Source: Paraphoma chrysanthemicola
Taxonomy: Eukaryota; Ascomycota; Dothideomycetes; Pleosporales; Phaeosphaeriaceae
DNA: 64,000 nucleotides
Direction of reading: 5' to 3'
NCBI GenBank assembly: GCA_020744225.1
Contig: JAGMWG010000014.1
Coordinates: 930,001-994,000, forward strand
The notes beneath the pieces were generated by a model that was not told where the DNA came from, made no database searches, and worked only from the letters and a program-made list of their open reading frames with translations. A program made the translations under genes and the position numbers. Below, piece after piece: positions 55,275 through 64,000 of the stretch; position 1 is the first letter of the stretch, and every line of letters starts with the position of its first letter.

Positions 55275-56173
55275 GCACAAGAGCTGAGGAGGTTTCCGAA
55301 GAGGGAAGGATACATGGCAGGATCGGTTACCAAGTCTGGAGATGGTCTCAAATAGGTCACGGCAGACACGTCACCACCGCGGATCCTGGAGTGGCACAAG
55401 ATGGCTCAACATGCATTAACAAAGCACCTGGACAATGTCAGCACGAGCCTTCAGCAATGCGAATGGACATGGTCAGTCAACACGTCTTGGTAAATATGAG
55501 GAGATTGCCAGTCCAAACCTTCTTCATCCTAAAATGTAGCTCATGAGGCCTTTCAAACTACTTCTTCGAATCACAAATCGACCCAACCATAATCGCGCCA
55601 CGATATGTGATAACCTTGTCCACCTTTTAAGTTCATGTTTGGCTTTCCCTTGTTTCCCAGCGCATGCTTTGATATTTTTCTGGCTATTGAAACCTGTACA
55701 CTGCATGCCGGGCTTCTGCAAATGGTTAGTAGTTGACCAGACTAGTATGAAAAGCATTCAAATGGGAGTGTACATCACGGCTGTACGAATAGGTCCCTGA
55801 ATCAATTCATGTTAGTCATTCGACAATTAAGCACAGGTGAAAATCACAGTGAAGTGGCACTTTGTTCATGATCTGGTCAGCATTTATTTAGCATCATGTA
55901 TATGCTAAACAGTCGCATTCAGCCGCAGCGATGTTAGACTCGCCTTGCAAGAGAGAAGGCGTTTCGACCAAATTTCTCATGGAAACGAATCGGTTGATCC
56001 CAGAACTGCTTGCAGTGCGCTTACTCAGAGTATTCAAGGACTCAAGTACGTCCAAAGTGCTTCCTAGAAGCTATCTAAGTGTTCCCACCCAGACTGTGAC
56101 GAGACATCCAGTCGTCGTCGTGTGACCACCAAGCCTGGTCCTCGCACTGCTGTAACCCCACCATGAAGATCGA
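55275..56173. other. Convergent intergenic region within the array
   Basis: 3' ends of paralogues 4 and 5. An ATG-started plus frame of 64 codons at 55931-56125 (MLDSPCKREGVSTKFLMETN) has no support beyond being open. Confidence 0.4.
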
Positions 56174-57554
56174 TTAGATCTCTTCCTTGCGTTTCTTCTG
56201 CTCCGCCTCAAGCAAAGCCCGAATCTGAGATGTTCCTCGCTCGCCGGCCTTGGGCCACTGGTCGGTGGCTGGCAACATCGCTCCTCGCTCCAACAGCAGC
56301 CGCACTATGCGAACTTTGTGTTCCTGCTTCTGCTTTGTGCGGAAAGCAACACCCATCGCAGAGTAAGGAAACCAACCTGAGTTGATATCGGCGCCGGCGT
56401 CCAATATTGCTCGAATTTTGTCCAGGCTGCCGCTACGCACTGCCGCAGTGAGCGGGGTGGCTTTGTAGAAGTCGCGGTCAATGTCCAGAGCTTTTGTTGA
56501 GACCAAAATGTTGATGTGACTAGATTCTGCGTATCTTGTCATGTTGACGAGACCTTCACGACTGATTACCTCGCGTCCTCTTTTGGCGACTGCGAGGACG
56601 GCCTCGAGGTATCCTGTATTAGCAAGTCCATATGCTTTGCATAACCATCCATTATATGTGTATCGACCGGACGGACCGAAGCGGTGGGCATAGAATGAGA
56701 GCAAGGTTTGCAAAACTTTAAGGTTGTTTGCCACGAACGCTCGGTCGATGGCACTCAGGATTTCCAATTTCTGTTTCTCTCCCAGTAAGTACCCCGGAGC
56801 TGCAGCATCAGGTCCATATATACTTTCAAGCCAATGGAGTATTGTATGGACTGTCTTTGTATCCTTGTGCTCGACTGCGAGGCAGAGAGGAGATCCGAAG
56901 ATCTCGCACCGCCACTCATCTGTCTGCAGCAGCTTAGGAAGCAAAGCCAAGACCAATTTGGAGTCTTTAATTACCACAGCTGCGATAATCTTAAGATGTG
57001 TAGGTAGTGGCCCATCTTTTAGGATATCAGAACAGTCTTCGTGGTCTTCGCAGCGGTGCCTAAGCGCAGTGTATTTGCAAGTGAGCGCTGCTGCAAGCTG
57101 CTGCGTACATGAGCGCTGAGCCAGTGATTCGCATAACACATTCAGGTACTCCGGTGAGTCCTGTGGATATACGTCGGATTCGTCGCGTAGAAATTGGATC
57201 ATCTGGCGAAGCTTGTCCAGAAATTCCGGAGAAGCATTCAGCGGCTTATTGAGTCGATAACGGACGATGGAGGCAACATATCGTGTAGGCAGTGGCCGAA
57301 CGGATGTAGACCAACTCCACTGGGGAATATCATCTTCACCCAATGGTTGTGAATGCAATACGTCATACTGAATCTCGACTGCGAATGTTCCTGGCGCTGT
57401 TAGTCTTGTGTTCGGACAAGGCAACATCGTACGATAGCAGTCAACACTCACGGCACACTTCTCGCACATTCCAAGCCCTGCGAATACCAACGGTGGACAC
57501 GAAGTTATGTACAATGTACTGGAAGATCTCCGGTGGCAAGTCGAGAAGATCCAT
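56174..57554 (-). CDS. F-box/ankyrin protein, paralogue 5 (intact)
   Basis: Two exons, 57452-57554 and 56174-57390, with a 61-bp phase-1 intron (GTGAGT donor, CTAAC branch), give 439 residues. Start: MDLLDLPPEIFQYIVHNFVS, IRRAWNVREVC joined to RTFAVEIQYDVL. The middle contains PEFLDKLRQMIQFLRDESD and LLQTDEWRCEIFGSPLCLAV, the latter aligning with the broken site of paralogue 6. Ankyrin-type units: KDTKTVHTILHWLESIYGPD, ATPLTAAVRSGSLDKIRAIL, DAGADIN, and EHKVRIVRLLLERGAMLP. The tail is TDQWPKAGERGTSQIRALLE, where the motif is degraded (Trp-Pro kept, His and Tyr lost). Cys- and His-containing middle part (TALRHRCEDHEDCSD) is unusual within the family. Confidence 0.75.
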
Positions 57555-58336
57555 GGTGATGATGAAACACCTGTTGTTGTATCGGCGCGTCGATCAGGGA
57601 CGTTGCGCAATCGAGTGAGAAAAAACCGTGGACGTCGTCAAGCCATGAAGTATGACGAGAGGTGGCGAGGATTGTGGATGAGGTGAGGTGAAATTGTATA
57701 CAAATGAGGTGAGGCAAAGGACGAGAAGTAAACGACCGCAACAGCGCGGCTTTGGTGCTGGCCCATGATATCAGAAGTGGCCTTCGCCTAGGCAGTGACC
57801 TCGAGTAGACAAGCAGGCTCACTCTCACCTCTCCGATACGGTCGCGCAAGTCACGTGGCAGTAAATGGTCACCTTCACTAAAAGTCGATGTAGTGGATGT
57901 AACGTGTTTAAGAGTCGATCTAGCATCATCGACAGCAGCGCGCGAATCAGGAGCGTGGAAGCTATGTAGACACTGAAGGGGCTGAATGTTGTAAGTTAAT
58001 AGTGTTCAAAGAGGCAAGTGCAGACTTACGTCTTTGAACGGGACTAGTCAGAATGAGAGAAAAGAAATTAGGGCCTGACGCTACCGCTGGGTCCGAGCAT
58101 CGATGTCCAGATATCGTCAACTACTGTTTCTCTCATTCGAACTACCTGGTGGATGTTTCGAGCTCTTCAATGCCAAAGAAAACCGAGTTGATTCTTTCAT
58201 AGCTGTTCTGAAATCAGCTTGCTTGTCAGTTCCGGCCAGTGATCCTGTTCCCATGTCCCAGTTCCCTCAGCATTGCTTTCATGACCCGCATCAAGAGCTG
58301 AAGCTCAATGGTTCAACGCTTTCATAGCCTCCCTCC
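57555..58336. other. Intergenic within the array
   Basis: Promoter of paralogue 5 and 3' flank of paralogue 6. A 74-codon ATG-started plus frame at 58103-58327 has no motif. Confidence 0.4.
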
Positions 58337-59693
58337 TCATCTATAGTAGCTTCTATGACGCAGCTCATTTCGAAGTAACTGGAGCACGCTCTTACACTTC
58401 TTGTCGTTGAGTGTCAAGGGACGTGACCACTTATCGCGTGGCGGAATTTCGGCACCACAGTCCAAAAGCGCCTGAGCGACGACTTCCCTGCCTGGCTCTA
58501 GTGCTGCCTCAAGCGGCGTCTTTCCTTCGTGCACCAGACTGACGCGCAAGTTGACATCAGCGCCTGCTTGGAGTACCGCACGAACCATGTGTACGTCACC
58601 GGAGCGCACAGCTGCCACGAGTGGTGATACATCAGCATAAACCTTGTTGACTCCCATGCCTGGACTCATCATCATTGATATCATGATGTCTGGGTTGTTT
58701 GACATTGCTGCCATTTTGAGATTATCGGCCCACTCTTTTTCGCAGCTGGAAACGTTCATGCTTAACACAATTTTGACAAACCTGACTTGGCCACGTCTGA
58801 TAGCCAGCGAAAGCAGTTCGTTGAATGCCTTTTTGGTTGTAGGCATCTGATGTTCTTTGCGGACATTTTCTATGACTTCCAAAGCTTCTGGTCTGTCTGC
58901 AGTGATGGCGTAATGCATGGCGGATATGTCAAAAGAGGCGCTGGAAGAGTGGTCGGAGGCCATAGTGGTCGGAAGTTTTGCCTTCTTGAGCCGACTGTCG
59001 GTCATGCAATGAAGAATAACCTGGATGATGTCAGCACTGCTTTGGGAGATGGCGAACCCAAGAGGCGAGCCAAACAAATCGGAGTACCATTACTCAGATC
59101 CAAGCAGTCCCGGCACGAGACTTCGCACCAGGTCCTGGTCCTTGATCGCGATCGCTGCTGCGGTCTTCTGCGTCAAACTCAACGGCGCACTTAGAGCATC
59201 TAGCCTCTTAGAGCATTCGCCATGAAATCTAGGTGGGAGTGCGCCAAGAAGCGCCAAGACCAAATGCCTGCCCATAAAACCTCCTGCCGCACTGCATAGT
59301 CGCCTCACGAGGTCCTGTTGCTCAGAGATGGTCGCAGGTCTGACTGCCTGAATGACAAAGTCTGACATCTGCTCAAGCTTGTCTAGAAGCGATCGTGCTG
59401 CATCGCTAGAGGTTTTGAGGCGGCTGTAGAGTATTCTCCCGATGTTCTTCTCCGTGAAAGTCGCCAGGTCCGCACTCGATAGCGCCGCCAGAGGAGCCTT
59501 GTCCAGGACTTCATGGCTAATCTGGCTGGCAAAGGTGCCTGGACTCTTCAGCATTCCTCATTTCAGCATGTAAAGCACGATAGATCTTACGGCAAACCAT
59601 GCGCAAATTCCATGTCGCCCGTATGCCAGCTACAGACACGATATCTTGAACGATGTACTCAAAGAGCTCAGGTGGGAGGCCAAGCAGGGACAT
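58337..59693 (-). pseudogene. F-box/ankyrin paralogue 6, one in-frame stop
   Basis: Exons 59591-59693 and 58337-59538, with a 52-bp phase-1 intron at the family position, read MSLLGLPPELFEYIVQDIVS, GIRATWNLRMVC joined to RTFASQISHEVL. One frame then runs the whole length apart from a single TAA at 59090-59092. The stop lies in LLGSE-stop-WYSDLFGSPL, which aligns with LLQTDEWRCEIFGSPL of paralogue 5. Beyond it the ankyrin part is perfectly open: VSPLVAAVRSGDVHMVRAVL, QAGADVN, TPLEAALEPGREVVAQALLD, then RDKWSRPLTLNDKKCKSVLQ. Without the stop it would be 434 residues; with it, 183 residues containing only the F-box half. It may be very young, polymorphic, or a truncated F-box protein that still works. 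Confidence 0.72.
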
Positions 59694-60044
59694 CTCTCGT
59701 CCACGTATGCTCTGCTTTTTGAGGTAGGGCGTAGGAAGCTTGAAAGTGAGTCTCGGAAGAAGAGGAGCGTTGAGATCGCTGATGATGAGGATGAGAACGA
59801 TAGATTGATATCCCTTCTAGTAGCGTTTGACTTTCGCGAGCCGTGGGGCTCGTGACGTCAATCGAAGCGACTCAGGCCAAACTCACCTACTATTACCAGC
59901 GAGCGATGCTCCATTAGTAGGACCGATTGCTGTAAAATGTTTCGAGTTCCCCCAGGTGAAGTTATTATGCGAAATAATGGACAGCTTTTGTGACAATATT
60001 TATGCAACCCTGGAATCTCACCTGCCACTTTTGACTCCACTTAT
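59694..60044. other. Intergenic
   Basis: Promoter of paralogue 6 and 3' flank of BTB-like copy 4. No gene is seen. Confidence 0.45.
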
Positions 60045-61313
60045 CTACTTCTCGAACCCAATCATGACTCTAGGATACCTTATGTTAAGTTGCGTGTTAG
60101 TCTCAGAGTTCATATCCTTCTTAACTTCTTTCCTTCTGGTCGGAACTCTCCTCGTTCTTTTCTCATCATCCAAGCTAAATCCCCCACGTCCTTCCTTGCC
60201 CGCGCCAACCGGCACCCGTCTCCCCATCACCCGCCAAACATACCGCGCTTCTGCCGCCGTATACTTGCTTCTTTTGGCCCTCATCTTCTCCCTCACTCGC
60301 TCACCCATCTCCCTCTGCTCCTTCTCCTGCGCCTCGAATTTCACCTTCTCCTTCTTACGCTCCTCAGACTGCTTCAGCGCAGCTTTGCGCGCGCGTTCGT
60401 CCGCTAGCCGCGCTTGTTCCTCGCGCTGTTGACGGCGCAATTCACGCGTGGCGAAAGCGTCGGCATTGTATTGAAGGGTCTCAGTGTGCTCGGTGATAAC
60501 AGTAGAGAAGCGCGGGTTGATAGCACAGTATGCTTCGAAGGCTGCTGGATTAGCGAGTTCGTTGTGAAAGGAGAGCTTGGCGAGCTCGAGAGTGATCATG
60601 GCGAACAGCTTGTTGCTGAGAGGAGTGTCGAATTTGCTAATGGTGTCGACGTCAGAGGACGTGGGGATGCTAGTTTTGAGCCGCTGCCATTGCGCATTAA
60701 GCATGCGCTGGGAGTAGGCGCCGAGACCGAGTTGGCCGGCGACGGAAGCGATGTGGATGTCTTTGTACAAGTTGCCTGTGGATTCCATAGCGTAGACATT
60801 GACATTTGGGTCAGTCAGGGTGGTGAGCCGGGAGACGAGTTCTTTGACGGCAACTGGAAGTGCGTTGATCGGTAAGGAGATGCGGTACACATGGTGGATG
60901 GTTTGAACGAGATGTGGCTTCTCTGAGAGTACGTTGAAGAGTCCCAGAGACACCTCTGTGACTACTTCTTGGCCATCGTGGCTGATAAGCTCAAGAATCG
61001 CACCTTTAGCCATCTCCGCGCGCTTGAAGCGACCGAGGTTGCGGAAGTTGGACAACAGGTTGACATTGGCGGGACCTGACTTGGGCGATGCATCGCGGGC
61101 CTCGCCCTGAACCATCGTCTCCGCGGTATTTGAGGGGCGCATTTCCGCGGTCGGTAGTATCTGTAGTGCAGGAGGATTGTGATTGGGTCTTAGAAGGTCG
61201 AGGCCTGAGCTAAGTAGCTGAGTTGAATTGATCGAGTTGAGGGTGCTTGGTTGAGCGCTTGCTGCGAAAGGAAGGGCAACTTGGGCGTAAATTTTATAGT
61301 CAGAGGGCAGCAT
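60045..61313 (-). CDS. BTB/POZ-like protein with charged coiled-coil tail, copy 4
   Basis: A single exon of 422 residues from the ATG at 61313 (MLPSDYKIYAQVALPFAASA); a later in-frame ATG at 61142 (MRPSNTAETMVQGEA) is also possible. The middle (about 100-270) has a divergent BTB-like pattern: FKRAEMAKGAILELISHDGQ, VSLGLFNVLSEKPHLVQTIH, YRISLPINALPVAVKELVSR, and helical GNLYKDIHIASVAGQLGLGA. After it comes a long Arg/Lys/Glu-rich coiled coil (ELRRQQREEQARLADERARK, KKEKVKFEAQEKEQREMGER) and a basic end. It differs from copies 1-3 by this tail. Only weak similarity links it to them, so family membership is less sure. It lies just beyond the F-box/ankyrin array. Confidence 0.65.
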   Translation of the reverse strand: MLPSDYKIYAQVALPFAASAQPSTLNSINSTQLLSSGLDLLRPNHNPPALQILPTAEMRPSNTAETMVQGEARDASPKSGPANVNLLSNFRNLGRFKRAEMAKGAILELISHDGQEVVTEVSLGLFNVLSEKPHLVQTIHHVYRISLPINALPVAVKELVSRLTTLTDPNVNVYAMESTGNLYKDIHIASVAGQLGLGAYSQRMLNAQWQRLKTSIPTSSDVDTISKFDTPLSNKLFAMITLELAKLSFHNELANPAAFEAYCAINPRFSTVITEHTETLQYNADAFATRELRRQQREEQARLADERARKAALKQSEERKKEKVKFEAQEKEQREMGERVREKMRAKRSKYTAAEARYVWRVMGRRVPVGAGKEGRGGFSLDDEKRTRRVPTRRKEVKKDMNSETNTQLNIRYPRVMIGFEK

Positions 61314-61906
61314 TATTAGTAGATTTGAATGGTGCAGGTGAGCGTTATATACACACGGTGTCGATCCAGGGTAGCCTTTCACATTTGACAAGGTATCTCA
61401 TCTCTGATGTAAGCGTCGCTCGGAAGTGCTTTGGCAAGTTTCTCCATATGTTGCCGCCTGAAAACATGAGGCAAAAGCAAAGCCCTCGAAATGTGATTCT
61501 TTGAGGGCAGCGCCCGCTAGGAAGATGGCAATGTACTTGTACACCTCCTCGAGAAAAACAGGCAGATTGACCTCGGGCTGCTTAGCAATTATGAGACGTT
61601 TGGTTCATGACCACGATGTATTTGAGTCGGTGGATACGCATATAAAGTGGACAAGACTCACCTATATGCCTCGTGGGTACTTGTTTGCTGATAATCCTTG
61701 CGATGGAGCAAAATAAGTCTGCCAGGGTATCGAAAGCTGGCTTAGTAGACGAGGATCAAGCGGTATACACCAGCGTAAATGCAACATCATTACAGACCTA
61801 CCAAACACAAAATGAGTCACATATACACAGAACAAACCACCAAGGTCCGTCTGCAGGCTTTCACATATGTAGAGACGACGGACACATCACGTGCTCGATT
61901 CTCTCT
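61314..61906. other. Intergenic
   Basis: Promoter of BTB-like copy 4 and 3' flank of the carboxylesterase. Short plus-strand frames are unsupported. Confidence 0.45.
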
Positions 61907-63974
61907 TTATGCAGGAACCACCGGTGCCACACTCCGCCAAAAATCACATCGAGATCCACGCCCCGCCTCCCACGTGTACGCATTCGCCAACGTGAAATTG
62001 TTCCGCAGTGTTGGACCAGTCAGGTACTGGAAAGGAAGTGGTGACGATGTGGCAGTCAGAGTACCGCCGGTCTGATTGAGGTCCAACTGGTACGGAGTCG
62101 AGACTGAATAAGTGGGCCACGACGATGCAGCATTCGAGGTAGCCGTCGCATTTGAAGACATGCCAGCCGCAAATTGATTTGATATGGATGGGTTGGAGGT
62201 CGTGATGAAGTTTCCCCATATTTCTAGGCACTATTAGTAGATAGCCTGTGCGACGCTGAGGGGACTTACTCATGAAAGCGCGCTGAAAGCCGATGCTGAC
62301 GTATGGACTTTGTCCAAGAGGGCCGAAGTAGGCTTGTACATCGTAACCATGAAGAGCTGGTAGGGCACTGAATTGATACCTATACGACGTGCGATCTTGA
62401 CCAGAGTATGCCTCCGCCATCCAATATGATGGGCACACAAAGGTCAATTCAGCATAGATATTCTAAAACTTTTAGCATTGCACACTAGCGTTCCATGAGT
62501 AATGACTCACGTTTGCACGTTGTTGCTGACCAGTAGCTAAAGTACTTGTGTCTAGAGCACTCGGTTCCGAATCTCCAGCTGTTGCGAATTTGGTGCTATT
62601 CGCGGTATTCTTGATGGGGTAATAGATCAACACCTTTGCAAGGTCGTCGCCACTGAGTTCAGGCAATAGGTCTTGTAGCCAAGAGAGCAAAGCTGACTCG
62701 GACACAATAGTTTGTGGCGTAAATGATGGTCCTTCGTTCGCGTTGTTCCCCACCAACAAGTTTCGGCCATTAACGCGTTTCTCGAGAAGCTGGCTGCTCG
62801 GCAGGCTTTGGACGAGGACATGATCCGTGACAGGAAGGAATGCCCAGGTTCCATAAGTTCCAGTGGCTGTCACAGCGGCCGAAGCATTTTGCAGAGTGGC
62901 TGTGTCTTTCGACTGTAGGCATCCGAAAATTGTTTGCGAAGCATTGCCGTATCCGCGCACGGTGCACCCAGCTGCTGTTGCAAAAGCATAGTAAGCTTGC
63001 GACGGTACCCATGCATTGTAGTCATACTGCTTGGGCAAGTATGGGGACGCAGAGATGGTTTGCTGGAAGAGCGAGTCTCCAAGTGATCCACCGTAAGCTG
63101 AGTCTTATTAGCTGTGCAACCTCAGCGACGGATCATTTTACTCACCCATGTCCATTAGCATGACAGAGCCACCACCCGCGCTCTCTCCAGATATGGTCAC
63201 GGCGGACGGGTCGCCACCAAATTGGCGGATGTAGGTCTTGCTAATCAGCAGTTACAAGGCTTGAGGATGAGAATTGGAGACTTACCTGCACCCACTGTAG
63301 TGCAAAGACTTGATCCAGAAGGCCAGCATTCACGACACCCCTCTTGTACAGCTCATCCGAGGCAAGGAATCCAAAGGGACCTAGCCTGTACTGGATCGAG
63401 ACCACAACGAAATTCTTTCCATTAGTCGTGAGCAAGTCGGAGAAGTCTTGTCTGCCAGATCCCCCTCCGTAACCACCCCCGTGAATCCAGACGAGAACAG
63501 GAAGGTTCGTCGCATTCGCTGGGCTTTGGACGTTCAGAAAAAGACAATCTTCCGACGCCGCCGGGTTACTAGGGCTGTATGGGGCGACATTTGATGGCAC
63601 ATTATCGCCTATCTGATTACAAATGGGACCATAATTGCGGGCCTGTAATGTTGTCCGGTTGATGGCTGGAGGTTCTGGTCGCTGCCATCGCAACTGGCCA
63701 ATCGGAGGAGCTGCGAACCGAATACTACATCTGAATGAGCCGAGAAGACTATAATTGATCTTTAATCGAGTGCGGCCTACCCTCTCCATGTGTTGACACC
63801 CGTGGAGGAATTCAAGTATCCTTGATAAATTCCATAGCCAAGGTCAACGCTCAAGGCGTCACCTCCAGAACTCTGCCTGGCGCCCAATACTTTCCTGAAT
63901 GGCTGCGACGGCGGTATCGCATTGGCCACAGTCGACAGAAGAAGCGCGAGCGTTGCGCAATGAAAGAGGCCCAT
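61907..63974 (-). CDS. Secreted type-B carboxylesterase/lipase
   Basis: Six exons: 63781-63974, 63286-63724, 63146-63236, 62511-63097, 62270-62462 and 61907-62223, with introns of 56, 49, 48, 48 and 46 bp, give 606 residues. A signal peptide begins MGLFHCATLALLLSTVANA. Family marks: joined WRGIRFAAPPIGQLRWQRPE, ASEDCLFLNVQSPANATNLP, the oxyanion loop VLVWIHGGGYGGGSG, NFVVVSIQYRLGPFGFLAS, and the nucleophile elbow TISGESAGGGSV with the catalytic Ser. The acid and His of the triad should lie in exon 4 (NEGPSF region) and exon 5 (HGYDVQAYFG). The enzyme hydrolyses carboxylic esters outside the cell; fungal relatives include lipases and cholinesterase-like enzymes. The C-terminal LNQTGGTLTATSSPLP is typical of the family. 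It is complete, ending 27 bases before the window edge at its 5' side. Confidence 0.9.
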
Positions 63975-64000
63975 GTTGTTGGAAATTGAACTGTGCGTAA

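Noticed and set aside
1..64000. tRNA genes, rRNA and CRISPR arrays
   Set aside because: No cloverleaf-like segment with a proper GTTCGAATC arm, no rRNA-like stretch and no regularly spaced repeats were found by eye; a tRNA-specific scan was not possible.

Overview
The window is nuclear DNA from a filamentous ascomycete (Pezizomycotina), most likely a dothideomycete; the class-level guess is inference. The signs are many short spliceosomal introns (mostly 44-60 bp, GTAAGT-type donors, CTAAC/CTGAC-type branch sites close to the acceptor), widely spaced genes on both strands, and fungal gene families (Clu1, Scs3/FIT, Asg1-like Zn2Cys6 factor, fungal GH36 and GH105, berberine-bridge-type oxidase). 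No tRNA, rRNA, CRISPR array or clear transposon was seen.

1-32 kb is mostly conserved housekeeping and metabolism: the 3' end of CLU1/TIF31, a fungal membrane protein, a Dal5/Tna1-type MFS transporter tail-to-tail with an L-rhamnose mutarotase, a DUF2196 protein with a C-terminal zinc finger, a coiled-coil protein, a secreted heptad-repeat protein, an aquaporin, a six-exon Zn2Cys6 regulator, ribosomal protein L16 (uL13), an acyl-CoA ligase, Scs3, a small secreted cysteine-rich protein and a GH36 alpha-galactosidase. Two long stretches (10.3-13.4 kb and 18.4-22.0 kb) hold no gene I can support.

32-47 kb is accessory: a small unrecognised two-exon gene, three members of a BTB-like family, a GH105-type hydrolase, a four-exon small secreted protein, a secreted FAD oxidoreductase, an F-box protein and a PRISE-like reductase.

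47.9-59.7 kb is a tandem array of six related F-box plus ankyrin genes. Three look intact. One carries a single in-frame stop, one carries frameshifts and a damaged splice junction, and one is collapsed by a deletion and a frameshift. A fourth BTB-like gene and a secreted type-B carboxylesterase close the window. F-box and BTB proteins usually act as substrate adaptors of cullin ubiquitin ligases, so this end may be a nursery of adaptor genes evolving by duplication and loss.

The most unusual single structure is a 4-nt exon in the Zn2Cys6 gene that supplies most of the codon for the sixth zinc-binding cysteine. All gene models were built by eye from splice sites and reading frame; none was checked by alignment or RNA data.
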